A stretch of DNA of 60,074 nt from Sphaerobacteraceae bacterium. Lineage in GTDB: Bacteria; Chloroflexota; Chloroflexia; Thermomicrobiales; Thermomicrobiaceae. The stretch lies in contig REEK01000166.1 in the NCBI GenBank assembly GCA_007695115.1, positions 1 through 60,074 of the forward strand, written 5' to 3'. The notes beneath the pieces were generated by a model. It ran no database searches. It was not told where the DNA came from and worked only from the letters and a program-made list of their open reading frames with translations. Below are positions 35,830-44,829 of the stretch, one piece after another. The translations under genes and the position numbers were made by a program. Each line of letters begins with the position of its first letter. Positions within the stretch are counted from its first letter, which is position 1.

Positions 35830-36102
35830 TCAGAAGACCCGGTCACGAGATGCTTCGGGCTGGTCGAATAGGGTTTTCGTGGTCTCGGCAATCCGGGAGC
35901 AGGCCAGGGCCTCATTAGCAGTGAGTGTCCGGGTTCCTGGCTGAGTATCGAACTGTTCACATCCGGAACCCTCAACGGGTGAGGGCAAACGGACCTGGAT
36001 ACGCTGTTCAGCATTGATTTCCATATCTTCGAACACTTCGACCATCCGCACGAACCCTGCCATGTCGAACATCGCGTAGTAATGGAATGCGTTGAAGGAG
36101 AT
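35830..36102 (-). pseudogene. Decayed LCP-family fragment
   Basis: The minus-strand frame reads FHYYAMFDMAGFVRMVEVF... then ...TLTANEALACSRIAET, which aligns with YHAMVDMAGFIDLVDAFGG and TLSGEEALVYTRNRED in the neighbouring intact LCP gene. Both ends of the LCP domain are missing and the arginine-rich motif is lost, so this is a remnant of a third tandem copy. Confidence 0.75.
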
Positions 36103-36156
36103 CCGGGAACGGGCGACGCTTCATCCCATTCCCGCGAAGACATGTTTGCACCTGAT

Positions 36157-37743
36157 CTAGCAAGGTCCACCTATCGCCAGATCATCGTCATCGTCTTCAT
36201 CTTCATCGAGGTACTGCTCCGGATTTTCCAGCGCCGTCTGGACCGTCTCGAGGATCAGGTCGAAGGCTGGCAGGTTGTGCCCCTGGCTCGATTCTCCGCC
36301 CAGGAAGTCCGGTGGTACGAACCCGATTGAGACGATCTGATCCATCCGGATGGTATCCCGCAGCATCACCAGGTCCGGCAGCATATCCATCGGGATATTG
36401 GTGGTGACGTTCTCCTGTACAGAGTCGACCAGATCCGGGAAGATGCGAAGCAGTGTCGGCATTTCTGTCTCGTCGACCATCGATGTTACCAGGCAGCGTT
36501 GTCGCTGCATCCGGTGATAGTCGCTGGTATCTTCCCGGTTGCGCGTGTACACGAGCGCTTCTTCACCGCTCAGGGTCTGCTCTCCGGCCGGAATATCGTA
36601 GACCTGCCATTCGCCACCTTCAGCCTGCGACATCCGGACGTGCATACGCTCTTCGACGTTGACGGTCACCCCGCCAAAGGCATCCACCAGATCGATAAAT
36701 CCGGCCATATCGACCATGGCGTGGTAATCGACCGGAATGCCGAGCAACTCTTCGGCAGCGCCCTCAATTGCGTACAGTCCCGGATCGCCACCTTCCGGCG
36801 CGAGTTGCGGGAATTGCTGAGCGTGACCGTAGAGTGAGCTGATCATCTCGGGGAAATGCGTCATGCCCATCTCCTGGGCAGTCGAATCTGATAGCGGAAC
36901 GTCGCCGAAGTTCCGCGGAATGCCGAACAGCACCGATTCCCCGGTCTCGATGTTGAGTGAGGCGACCATAATGGCGTCAGCACGGGCGCCTTCTCGATCC
37001 GGCCCGGCATCTGAACCGACCAGCAACACGGTGAGACGGCCGCGATCGTGCCAGTCAGTTTCGGCAAACGCGAGTTCTGGCGTTGGAGTCGGCTCCGGTT
37101 CAGGGGTGGGTTCGGGTGTCGGCGTCGGTTCCGGACTAGGAGTCGATTCCGGCGTCTCACCCGGTTCCGGTGTTGGATACGGGGTGGCGGTTGGTTCAGG
37201 TGTCGCCGTTGGCCCCGGGGTGGGGGTCGGGTCGGGATCGACCGCCAGGTTCTCTGTGGAAAAGACATCGGTAATCAGATCATGTGACAGATAGGTGTAG
37301 TAGCCGAGTACCGCGTGTGGAGCTGCCGTAAAGGCAAGCAGTACCACCAGCGCCAGCCCGACGACGGCCTGCTTCCAGCCGGTTGTTGGTGGAGCATTCA
37401 GGGTTCGACTCGACCAGTACGCATCGAGTACCGATCCGATCCGGAAGAGCAGAAAGAGTGCATTGAGCACGAACACCGCGATCAGAATCCGGGGCTGCAC
37501 CAGATAGGAGAGAACCGTACTCAACCCCTGCTGGTAATAGTAGAAGGCAACCGCCAGGAGGATCAGACTGACCATGATCATGATCGCCCCGCGCCAGCGG
37601 AACCCGGCCGCAATCTGCCCGGCGCCGGGAATCAATGCCGAGAGCAGCGCGAATCCGAGCCGCTTTTCCTGCCCTCTGACAGGTTCCTGCACGGGTTCAC
37701 CGTCTTGATCTGGCTCGATCGGTTCTGTCTCGTAGCTGCGCAT
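36157..37743 (-). CDS. LCP family protein with multi-helix N-terminus
   Basis: A 528-residue protein. Residues 25-155 hold about four membrane helices (the first SALIPGAGQIAAGF resembles small TM2-like domains), followed by a Pro/Thr/Glu linker (about 165-220) and an LCP domain (about 225-490) with DRGRLTVLLVGSDA, GIPRNFGDVPL and YTRNREDTSDYHRMQRQRC. It would transfer glycopolymer to the wall. Compared with the downstream LCP gene, the low-complexity segment is between membrane and enzyme, not at the C-terminus. Confidence 0.88.
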   Translation of the reverse strand: MRSYETEPIEPDQDGEPVQEPVRGQEKRLGFALLSALIPGAGQIAAGFRWRGAIMIMVSLILLAVAFYYYQQGLSTVLSYLVQPRILIAVFVLNALFLLFRIGSVLDAYWSSRTLNAPPTTGWKQAVVGLALVVLLAFTAAPHAVLGYYTYLSHDLITDVFSTENLAVDPDPTPTPGPTATPEPTATPYPTPEPGETPESTPSPEPTPTPEPTPEPEPTPTPELAFAETDWHDRGRLTVLLVGSDAGPDREGARADAIMVASLNIETGESVLFGIPRNFGDVPLSDSTAQEMGMTHFPEMISSLYGHAQQFPQLAPEGGDPGLYAIEGAAEELLGIPVDYHAMVDMAGFIDLVDAFGGVTVNVEERMHVRMSQAEGGEWQVYDIPAGEQTLSGEEALVYTRNREDTSDYHRMQRQRCLVTSMVDETEMPTLLRIFPDLVDSVQENVTTNIPMDMLPDLVMLRDTIRMDQIVSIGFVPPDFLGGESSQGHNLPAFDLILETVQTALENPEQYLDEDEDDDDDLAIGGPC

Positions 37744-37925
37744 GATCTGTCGAGTTGCTCCAATTGCTCCGTGTAAATTCGTCAGTTTCTGGTCAGCGGT
37801 GGGTTGAACGAACCGGCAATGTCATGCTGATCACTGCATGTCACGACGCAGATTGAAGTGAAATGTTTCAGATCCATCATAGCGAATCAGTGTTTTTGCT
37901 GCAGACGGAGTTGAGGAAACGCAAA

Positions 37926-37956
37926 ATGCGGGGCTGGCAATCTGCCAGCCCCGCAT
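37926..37956 (-). terminator. Intrinsic terminator of pyrD
   Basis: A perfect 14-bp stem (37926-37939 with 37943-37956) with a 3-base loop directly follows the pyrD stop on the minus strand and is followed there by TTTGCGTTTCC. Confidence 0.88.
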
Positions 37957-37966
37957 CTGATACGTC

Positions 37967-39097
37967 CTAGACCAGTTCGAGAACCTTTTGCCGTCCGGCA
38001 CCGGCTCCAGCCCGGCGTGGCTTGTCTCCACGAATCCAGGACTGATTGCGAGCGTACGCGTGGCCGATGTCCTTCAGCAGGTGCGGACCCTCGAAGATCA
38101 TTCCGGTAATGAGTTGCAGTAGATCGGCTCCGGCCCGGAACTTCTCCATGGCGTCCTCGGCGGTCATGACACCACCGCAGCCGATGATCGTCAGGTCATC
38201 ACCGTAGTGATCACGGGTGTGCCGGATCAGATCGGTGGAGAGATCCCGGCATGGTTCGCCACTCAGGCCACCGGCATAGTCGGCCGGGGCTTCATCGCGG
38301 TGACGCAGCGAGTCGTAGTTCTTGTTCAGGTTACCGATAACGACCCCATCGAGGCCGTACTCGACCACGATGTCGGCAATCTCCCGGAATTCGTCCCAGG
38401 GCAGGTTGATCGGCATCTTGGCGTACATCGGCTTGTCGTGCCGGATTTCCGTCAGCCGTTCCAGCAATTGCTGGAGTGCGGCTGGCTCAGCGAAGCTCTC
38501 GCCACCGTGAACGTTGGGGCAGGAGATGTTGATGGTGTAGAAATCGCCAACGTTCGCTTCCACCAGCTTCCGGAGCGAGGTTGCGTAGTCTTCGATACCT
38601 TCTTCCAGGCCGACGGCTTTGTCATCGTTGGTTCGCGCGATGCTGACGCCGAGCACGAAGCCTGGCTCGCGCGGAGTTCGCTTCATCTTCCGGATGAACG
38701 CATCCACTCCCTCGTTTTTCAGGCCCTTGCTGACCACCAGTGAACCGGATTTGATGCACCGGCGAAGCCGGGGCGGATCGTTGCCGGCACACGGACGAGC
38801 GGTGACCGAGCCGATCTCGTCACCCCCGAAGCCGACACTCGGCAGGATCCGGGTCAATCGACCGTTGTAATCGAACCCGGCGGCCAGCGCGATCGGGGTG
38901 TGATGGCGAATCCCATCGACCGTTTTTGAGATATCCGGCCCGTTATAGCGATAGAAGGTGCCGATCAAGCCACGGGTCAGGCTGAACCTGCCCATGATCT
39001 CCCCGCCCGCCACGAACACGTCATGGATCAGCTCTGGGTCGAACTTGAACAGGATCGGTTTGAGAGCGCGCTTGTAAAGTGTCTTCATGATGACCAT
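37967..39097 (-). CDS. pyrD: Dihydroorotate dehydrogenase (quinone), class 2
   Basis: A 376-residue flavoenzyme of pyrimidine synthesis, oxidising dihydroorotate to orotate with quinone as acceptor. The amphipathic N-terminus (KTLYKRALKPILFKFDPE) of class 2 enzymes, AAGFDYNG, the NISCPN region with the catalytic Ser, and C-terminal IIGCGGVMTAEDA and QLITGMIFEGP are present. Start at 39097 with GGAGG six bases upstream; the open frame runs 20 codons further up without support. It is a single gene with its own terminator, outside a pyrimidine cluster. Confidence 0.92.
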   Translation of the reverse strand: MVIMKTLYKRALKPILFKFDPELIHDVFVAGGEIMGRFSLTRGLIGTFYRYNGPDISKTVDGIRHHTPIALAAGFDYNGRLTRILPSVGFGGDEIGSVTARPCAGNDPPRLRRCIKSGSLVVSKGLKNEGVDAFIRKMKRTPREPGFVLGVSIARTNDDKAVGLEEGIEDYATSLRKLVEANVGDFYTINISCPNVHGGESFAEPAALQQLLERLTEIRHDKPMYAKMPINLPWDEFREIADIVVEYGLDGVVIGNLNKNYDSLRHRDEAPADYAGGLSGEPCRDLSTDLIRHTRDHYGDDLTIIGCGGVMTAEDAMEKFRAGADLLQLITGMIFEGPHLLKDIGHAYARNQSWIRGDKPRRAGAGAGRQKVLELV

Positions 39098-39345
39098 TCT
39101 GGGCCTCCGTTTCTGGTGCCGTGCGAGGCGTCGATGAAGAGCGCCGATGTCGATCACTCCACCTTTAATATTAGGGGAAACAGGTTAACCAGATGTTTCG
39201 CAGTTGCTATTCGCGTCACAGAACCGTGACGATGTCAGGTTCCGGGTCAGGACTGCTCGGCTATGGGCAAGCTATGTAGTAGCGACAATCATGTAAGTGT
39301 TGCTGCCGCTGAACCGTATTTGCCTTCATGCGGGTTGAAAATCGT

Positions 39346-39684
39346 ATGTCCCGACGACATCTGGCCATTCTGATCACGATTGCCGCCGTGCTGACGCTTC
39401 AGTTCATCGTTCCGGTGATTCAGTATCCGCTGGATGGAGCGAACCGCTGGGGCTGGCAGATGTATTCCCGGGAGAATCCCCGGCAAGACATCGTTGCCCT
39501 GTTGCCTGACGGAGAGCGAGTCGAGGTTCAGTTCAGCGATCATGTCTTTGGCGTCCGGGCAGAGATGCGGTTGACCGATCCGGTGCTCGAGCAGCTGTGT
39601 GAGCGATTGATCGAGGCCAGGTCGCTTGAGCTCTACTCGCCGTCGAGTGGTGAGCTGGAATCGGTATTCCCGTGCAATCGCTGA
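39346..39684 (+). CDS. Membrane-anchored partner of HTTM protein
   Basis: A 112-residue protein with one N-terminal helix (about residues 6-24) and an extracytoplasmic domain (WGWQMYSRENPRQDIVALLPDG). Its stop overlaps the start of the HTTM gene by 13 bases, so the two are coupled. Small proteins of this kind often precede HTTM/VKGC-like genes. ATG at 39346 chosen for the basic N-region; the ATG at 39328 is an alternative. Confidence 0.65.
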   Translation: MSRRHLAILITIAAVLTLQFIVPVIQYPLDGANRWGWQMYSRENPRQDIVALLPDGERVEVQFSDHVFGVRAEMRLTDPVLEQLCERLIEARSLELYSPSSGELESVFPCNR

Positions 39685-40487
39685 CCGCGTTTCTGGATGA
39701 ACGTGTCGATGGCCGTGCGCTTGGCATCGCCCGGATCATTCTGGGGATTGCGGTTCTGGTCAAAGGGTTGGTGACGGCGGCAATCCTGCACGAATTCCAG
39801 ACTTCCGATACCGTGCTCTATCCCTATGGACCACTGGAGATTGCAACACCGGCGGGAGTCATCGCCACCGGTGCCAGCGTGTTCTGGGTGCTGTTCTCGC
39901 TCTTCTTTATCGCGGGTTTTGGAACGCGGATCTCTGGTGCGTTGCTGACGGTGTCTATTCTGCTGGTTGTCGGTGTTGATCAGCAGATGTACAGCAACCA
40001 CCTCTACCTGTCCGCGCTGCTCGTGGCGCTGATGTCGATTGCCAGTGCCGGGTCTCGCTACAGTGTCGATGCCAGGCTGGGCAGTGGCGACGGATTGACC
40101 CCTCGCTGGGCGATTATGCTGATCAAACTGCAATTGACCAGTGTCTATGGATTCGCGGCGATTACCAAGCTCAATGAGGGCTTTCTCTCCGGCCGGGTAC
40201 TGGAACGATCGCTGGAACCGGCCTACCGCGAGCGGATCGAGCGGATCATGTCGCTTGACGTGCTGGCGATAACGGCGGTGATCACGGAGCTGTTTCTGGC
40301 GGCGGGGTTCTGGCATTCCCGGCTACGATACGTGGCGTTGCCGATCGGGATCGGGTTTCACATCACCAACGTGGTCATGATGAGTAGCAGCGGGCGGTTC
40401 AATTTCTCCATCTTCGCCCTGGTAATGCTGTCGATGATGGTGGTGTTCTTTACCCGGAATCCGCGAATTCAGGAAGACCAGGTGTAG
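39672..40487 (+). CDS. HTTM (vitamin K-dependent gamma-carboxylase-like) membrane protein
   Basis: A 271-residue polytopic protein with about six to seven helices. The N-terminal pattern VDGRALGIARIILG, the YSNHLYLSALLVALM segment and the LQLTSVYGFAAITKLN region are typical of HTTM-domain proteins. These are related to gamma-carboxylases but the reaction of bacterial members is mostly unknown. GTG start inside the previous gene indicates translational coupling. The 3' end overlaps a convergent small gene by 19 bases. Confidence 0.8.
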   Translation: MQSLTAFLDERVDGRALGIARIILGIAVLVKGLVTAAILHEFQTSDTVLYPYGPLEIATPAGVIATGASVFWVLFSLFFIAGFGTRISGALLTVSILLVVGVDQQMYSNHLYLSALLVALMSIASAGSRYSVDARLGSGDGLTPRWAIMLIKLQLTSVYGFAAITKLNEGFLSGRVLERSLEPAYRERIERIMSLDVLAITAVITELFLAAGFWHSRLRYVALPIGIGFHITNVVMMSSSGRFNFSIFALVMLSMMVVFFTRNPRIQEDQV

Positions 40488-40642
40488 GGGATCAGAAACG
40501 CGATCACTCCCACGAAAAAGAGAATGCTTCCCACGATCGTGAAGATGTTCTGGTTCTGGATGCCTGCCCCGAGGAAGGCGAGACAGCCAATGCCAAAGAG
40601 GATCCATCCCCCGATCTCGTAGTGTATTCGTCTCGGATTCAC
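40469..40642 (-). CDS. Small two-helix membrane protein (57 aa)
   Basis: GTG start with AGGAG five bases upstream. The 57-residue product starts MNPRRIHYEIGGWILFGIG and has two hydrophobic helices (about residues 12-28 and 33-51) with a short polar turn QNQN. It is convergent with and overlaps the HTTM gene end by 19 bases. Pattern and ribosome site strongly suggest a real gene; function unknown. Confidence 0.65.
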   Translation of the reverse strand: MNPRRIHYEIGGWILFGIGCLAFLGAGIQNQNIFTIVGSILFFVGVIAFLIPYTWSS

Positions 40643-40682
40643 GGCGTCTCCTGGGATTATGCTGATTGAATACTTCAGAACA

Positions 40683-40707
40683 ACACCCCACCAGACCGGT
40701 GGGGTGT
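40683..40707 (-). terminator. Intrinsic terminator of YtxH/solenoid operon
   Basis: A perfect 10-bp stem (40683-40692 with 40698-40707), loop of 5, lies 28 bases past the stop of the YtxH gene on the minus strand and is followed by TGTTCTG. Confidence 0.75.
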
Positions 40708-40735
40708 ATCGTGTCGGGTATGGATATTGTCTGGA

Positions 40736-41011
40736 CTACGGCTGCGAAGTGGTCGTGGCCGTTCCATTGGACGGGCTGGCGCGTAGCGCGTTCTCGTCGT
40801 TGACCATACGGCGGAATTCCTGCTCCATCGCGGCACGGGTTGCCGCTTCGGCTTCAGCACGTGCCTGTCTGCCCTCTTCCATACGTTGATCGATCTTTGC
40901 CTTGAGCTCCTCGCCGCTCTGCGGTGTCAGCAACATGGCAACCCCGGCGCCAACGGCGGCCCCGATAGCCCCGCCCAGAGCGAACTTGAACAGGCCAGTC
41001 AAAAAACCCAT
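40736..41011 (-). CDS. YtxH-like small membrane protein
   Basis: A 91-residue protein with an N-terminal glycine-rich helix (FALGGAIGAAVGAGVAMLLTP, described by residues 9-29) followed by SGEELKAKI and a charged coiled coil (residues 35-70), the YtxH layout. It begins two bases after the solenoid gene stop, so both share a transcript and translation is probably coupled. Confidence 0.8.
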   Translation of the reverse strand: MGFLTGLFKFALGGAIGAAVGAGVAMLLTPQSGEELKAKIDQRMEEGRQARAEAEAATRAAMEQEFRRMVNDENALRASPSNGTATTTSQP

Positions 41012-41013
41012 AG

Positions 41014-41529
41014 CTACTTCCTCGATCCCTGAATGATGGCAAACATGATGGCGGCCAGTACGGCGAACAGTGCGCCGATAACCGCCGCAGCTGGTGCCCG
41101 GATCAGCGCTTTGGCTTCTCCAGTCAGTCCGCCGGTAATGATCAGGATGGCTTGCGAACCATCTTCCATGATGAGTTCATTGCTCTGCGCAAAAATCGTT
41201 TCACTCTTCACCATGCGCAGGTGATTGGCATCCACGTGAACCGCAGCACATTCCTGCATGGCTGCCCGGTCGGCCTCAACCGAGACCGCCGCGCTCTTTT
41301 CCATCTGGACGCTGCTGGCTTCGATGCTCGATGCCTTGCTCATCTTCATCGTCACCCGGTCGCCGCGAACGTGTTCGGCACTGCTCTGATCCAGCAACAC
41401 CGTTTCGCCTTCGACGTTTTCGAGTTCGACCTGGGTCGCCTTCGTTGCGTCAGTCGGAACGTTGCCAGCCGGTTGTTTCCAGGTAGTCTCTTCAACCCCG
41501 GGCTGCTTGTTGTCGCTGGGTGTCGACAT
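41014..41529 (-). CDS. 15-residue-repeat (beta-solenoid-like) tail-anchored protein
   Basis: A 171-residue protein. Residues about 42-135 consist of at least five consecutive 15-residue repeats with Met at position 5 and a small residue at the end: DRVTMKMSKASSIEA, SSVQMEKSAAVSVEA, DRAAMQECAAVHVDA, NHLRMVKSETIFAQS and a degenerate last one. This periodicity suggests a narrow beta-solenoid. The C-terminus is a single membrane helix (about 148-166) and ends QGSRK, so the solenoid is held at the membrane. Function unknown; co-transcribed with a YtxH protein. Confidence 0.75.
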   Translation of the reverse strand: MSTPSDNKQPGVEETTWKQPAGNVPTDATKATQVELENVEGETVLLDQSSAEHVRGDRVTMKMSKASSIEASSVQMEKSAAVSVEADRAAMQECAAVHVDANHLRMVKSETIFAQSNELIMEDGSQAILIITGGLTGEAKALIRAPAAAVIGALFAVLAAIMFAIIQGSRK

Positions 41530-41615
41530 TATGAACTCTCTCCTGCCGCTACAGACGTCGGGTCGGGTGAGGTACTCACCGGGTCACGAAATTTCTTGAG
41601 TCAACAGCAAGAATC

Positions 41616-41645
41616 ATACTACGGAGTATGCCGGATCCCTGTCAA
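41616..41645 (-). promoter_or_regulatory. Promoter with overlapping inverted repeat for the solenoid operon
   Basis: On the minus strand a perfect TTGACA (41645-41640) and TAGTAT (41621-41616) are spaced by 18 bases. A 6-bp inverted repeat CATACT-N4-AGTATG (41615-41630) covers the -10 and could be an operator. Confidence 0.6.
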
Positions 41646-41759
41646 ACCGGGGGTGAGGGTCCGGCCAAACTGGCACGGGACGTGCGACTTCAGGCTGAAA
41701 TCGGACTTTAAACAAGGTATCCCGAATTTTGTGAAGTTGGTGTACCATTGATTCCGACG

Positions 41760-41991
41760 TTATTTGCCGGGTGGTAGCCGGATTGTCGATGCCGCGTAGC
41801 CGATTGACGACGCGTCACACAAGGCTGCTATTGCCCCCGGCGATTGGTAGGGAGAACCGTGCAGGCAGGTTCGGTCCCAGGTCAGCATTTCCCCGGGCGT
41901 GCCGGCTTTTCAGCCGTCCCCCAACCCCTGTGCAAGGAAACCAGGTACCAGCGCCGACGTGGTGCGCGACCATCCATGGTCGCGTGTTTTT
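41760..41991 (+). promoter_or_regulatory. Structured leader with terminator upstream of sucA
   Basis: A 270-base leader precedes sucA. It contains a two-part hairpin (GGGA 41850-41853 with TCCC 41875-41878 and AACC 41855-41858 with GGTT 41868-41871), a CGGCT/AGCCG hairpin (41903-41907 with 41912-41916) and finally an 8-bp stem (41965-41972 with 41977-41984) followed by TGTTTTTGTG, an intrinsic terminator 40 bases before the sucA ATG. The order fold-terminator-gene suggests a riboswitch or attenuator. It does not match riboswitch consensus motifs known to me. Fold is by eye. Confidence 0.45.
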
Positions 41992-42030
41992 GTGTTGGCC
42001 GCCTCAGCCTAGATAGGTGGGTGTCGTCCG

Positions 42031-44829
42031 ATGACTCTTGAAGCATTGTTTCATGGCCCGAATTCCGGCTATGTTCTGGAATTGTACGAGCGTTATACAC
42101 AGGATCCGGAGTCGGTAGACCCGGTAACTCGCCAGGCGTTCGAACACTGGACCCCGCACACGACGAATGGCGCATCAGCGATTGCCGCCGGTGCAGGGGC
42201 CGCAGTCGATATCTCTCGCCTGATGGCGGTGGGAAACCTGGCACGGGCGATTCGACGTTCCGGACATCGTGGCGCCCAGCTCGACCCGCTGGGTAGTGAG
42301 CCACCGGGTGATCCATTGCTCGATCCGGCTACCCACGGCCTCTCTGAAGCTGATTTGCAGGGATTGCCTGCAGAAGCGGTCGGGGGGCCAATTGCCGAAC
42401 AGGCCGGCTCGGCGCTCGACGCGATCAACCGGCTGCGTCAGGCCTATTGCGGAACAACCGGGTTTGATTTCGAGCATGTGCAGAACCCGGACGAACGAGC
42501 CTGGCTGCAGATGGCCGCGGAGACCTCGCAGATCGCTCCACCGTTGAGCGCTGAAGAGAAGCGCGAACTGCTCGGCACACTCACCGATGTCGAAGCCTAT
42601 GAGAAGTTCATCCACAAAGCGTTCTTCGGGCAGAAGCGGTTCTCGGTCGAAGGCAACGACATGCTGGTGGCGATGATCGGCGACGTTGTTCGTCACGCCG
42701 CCACGGATGAGATCCCCAACGTGATGATCGGCATGGCCCATCGCGGCCGGGTCAACACGCTGGTTCACATTCTCGGCAAGAGTTACGAGCAGAGCATCGC
42801 CCAGTTTGCCGGCAAGGGTCTGTTCCATGATTCCGATGCTGGCTGGACCGGCGACGTGAAGTACCACCTCGGCTGGGATCGTGAGCCGGGTGATCTGGGC
42901 GTGCGCGTCCGGATGGCTTCCAACCCGAGTCACCTGGAGTTCGTCAATCCGGTGGTTGCCGGGATGACGCGTGCGATTCAGGAACGCCGGGATACCGGTA
43001 GTGCCCCGGATCTGGATACCAACAAGGGCATTCCGATCATGGTTCACGGCGATGCCGCCTTCCCCGGTGAGGGTGTCGTAACCGAGACCCTGAACCTGTC
43101 CCTGATACCGGGGTACAACGTTGGTGGTTCGCTGCACATCATCGCCAACAACCAACTCGGCTACACCACGGAACCGTGGCAATCCCGTTCCACTATGTAC
43201 TCCAGCGATATTGCCCGCGGGTTCGAGATCCCGATTATCCACGTCAACGCTGATGACCCGGAGGCGGCGATTGTCGCAATCCGGATTGCCTACGCCTACC
43301 GGCAGAAGTTCCAGAAGGACTTCCTGGTTGATCTGATCGGGTATCGGCGCTGGGGTCACAACGAGGGCGACGAGCCCGGATTCACCCAGCCCCGGCTTTA
43401 CGCACAGATCAGCAAGCATCCAACAGTTCGGGCGATCTGGGCCGATCGGCTCGATCAGCAGGGTGTGATGCCGAAAGCTGAATCCGATGAGCTGGATCAG
43501 AAGGCTCTGGCGGACCTGACCGAGATCAAGAAGCGGATCGACCAGGATGATTATGAGCCGCCAGCTCCTCCCAGACTGGTGGAGACCAGCAGCAATGGTC
43601 GAGTGTTCTCCACAGAGACCGGGGTTGCTGAATCGACGCTCCGGGATCTGAACAAACAGCTGCACACCTTCCCGGACAGCTTCTCCCTGAATCCGAAGCT
43701 CAAGCGTCAGATTCAGCGCCGTGTCGATGCCTCCGAGCAGGAGAACTCACTCGACTGGGCCCACGCCGAGGCGCTGGCGTTTGCCTCCATTATCAAGGAC
43801 GGTACGCCGATCCGGCTGGAAGGTCAGGATAGCGAGCGCGGAACCTTCAGCCAGCGGCATCTGGTCTTCCATGATGTGGAGAACGGGAACCGATACACCC
43901 CGATGCAGAACCTCGATGGAGCAGAAGCATCGTTTGCGGTGTTCAATAGCCCACTCACCGAGACGGCGACGCTCGGCTTCGACTATGGCTACAGTGTCCA
44001 GGCGCCGGAGACGTTGACGATCTGGGAAGGCCAGTTTGGCGACTTTATCAACGTTGCACAGGTCATCATCGACCAGTTCATCGTTGCGGCGCGAGCCAAA
44101 TGGCAGGAGCATCCTTCGCTGGTGCTGCTGTTGCCGCACGGGTACGAAGGGCAGGGGCCGGAGCACTCCAGCGGACGTCTGGAGCGCTTCCTGCAGCTGG
44201 CCGCCGAAGACAATATCCGGGTGGCCAACTGCACCACTGCGGCTCAGTATTTCCACTTGCTGCGTCGTCACGCGGCATCGCTCAAGTCCGAGCGTCGCCC
44301 ACTGATCGTGATGACGCCGAAGAGCCTCTTGCGACATCCGCGGGCAGGCTCGCCACTGTCAGAGATGGCCAGTGGCCAGTTTCAGACAGTGCTGAATGAC
44401 TCGCGAGCTGGCGAGAAGCCGGACAAGGTCAAGCGCCTGGTATTCTGCAGCGGTAAAGTCTATGTGGACCTGGTGACCAGCGATCAGTGGGAAGCCAGTG
44501 ATCAGGTTGCGCTGATTCGGGTCGAGCAGCTCTACCCCTTCCCGGGTGAAGAGATTGCCGCGATACTCGAGCAGTATCCGAATGTGAGGGACGTAGTCTG
44601 GTTGCAGGAAGAGCCGAAAAACATGGGCGCCTGGTTCTTTATGGAGCCACGCATTCGCAGTCTGCTACCATCAGGCTCCGAGGTGCGATACATTGGCCGT
44701 CCAGAGCGAGCAAGCCCGGCAGAGGGCTACCCGAACGTCCACAACAGTGAGCAGAATCGTATTGTGACCGAGGCATTCCAGGACGCGAATGTCCCGGAGG
44801 AGACCTACGGAGTGAAGAATGCCGACTGA
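42031..44829 (+). CDS. sucA: 2-oxoglutarate dehydrogenase E1 component
   Basis: A 932-residue thiamine-diphosphate enzyme of the TCA cycle that decarboxylates 2-oxoglutarate and transfers the succinyl group to E2. The N-terminus ([17 protein letters not shown]) is the usual E2-contact helix; GMAHRGRVN near residue 230, the ThDP motif [11 protein letters not shown]...IANN (residues 346-375) and the C-terminal Tkt-like domains with RVEQLYPFP are present. It overlaps sucB by 11 bases. AGGTGGG precedes the ATG. Confidence 0.95.
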   Translation: MTLEALFHGPNSGYVLELYERYTQDPESVDPVTRQAFEHWTPHTTNGASAIAAGAGAAVDISRLMAVGNLARAIRRSGHRGAQLDPLGSEPPGDPLLDPATHGLSEADLQGLPAEAVGGPIAEQAGSALDAINRLRQAYCGTTGFDFEHVQNPDERAWLQMAAETSQIAPPLSAEEKRELLGTLTDVEAYEKFIHKAFFGQKRFSVEGNDMLVAMIGDVVRHAATDEIPNVMIGMAHRGRVNTLVHILGKSYEQSIAQFAGKGLFHDSDAGWTGDVKYHLGWDREPGDLGVRVRMASNPSHLEFVNPVVAGMTRAIQERRDTGSAPDLDTNKGIPIMVHGDAAFPGEGVVTETLNLSLIPGYNVGGSLHIIANNQLGYTTEPWQSRSTMYSSDIARGFEIPIIHVNADDPEAAIVAIRIAYAYRQKFQKDFLVDLIGYRRWGHNEGDEPGFTQPRLYAQISKHPTVRAIWADRLDQQGVMPKAESDELDQKALADLTEIKKRIDQDDYEPPAPPRLVETSSNGRVFSTETGVAESTLRDLNKQLHTFPDSFSLNPKLKRQIQRRVDASEQENSLDWAHAEALAFASIIKDGTPIRLEGQDSERGTFSQRHLVFHDVENGNRYTPMQNLDGAEASFAVFNSPLTETATLGFDYGYSVQAPETLTIWEGQFGDFINVAQVIIDQFIVAARAKWQEHPSLVLLLPHGYEGQGPEHSSGRLERFLQLAAEDNIRVANCTTAAQYFHLLRRHAASLKSERRPLIVMTPKSLLRHPRAGSPLSEMASGQFQTVLNDSRAGEKPDKVKRLVFCSGKVYVDLVTSDQWEASDQVALIRVEQLYPFPGEEIAAILEQYPNVRDVVWLQEEPKNMGAWFFMEPRIRSLLPSGSEVRYIGRPERASPAEGYPNVHNSEQNRIVTEAFQDANVPEETYGVKNAD

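Noticed and set aside
41771-42016. 81-codon plus-strand frame in the sucA leader
   Set aside because: Arg/Pro-rich product without ribosome site; region is better explained as structured RNA.
42175-43665. 496-codon minus-strand frame opposite sucA
   Set aside because: Shadow of the sucA gene on the plus strand; translation has no domain pattern and no ribosome site.
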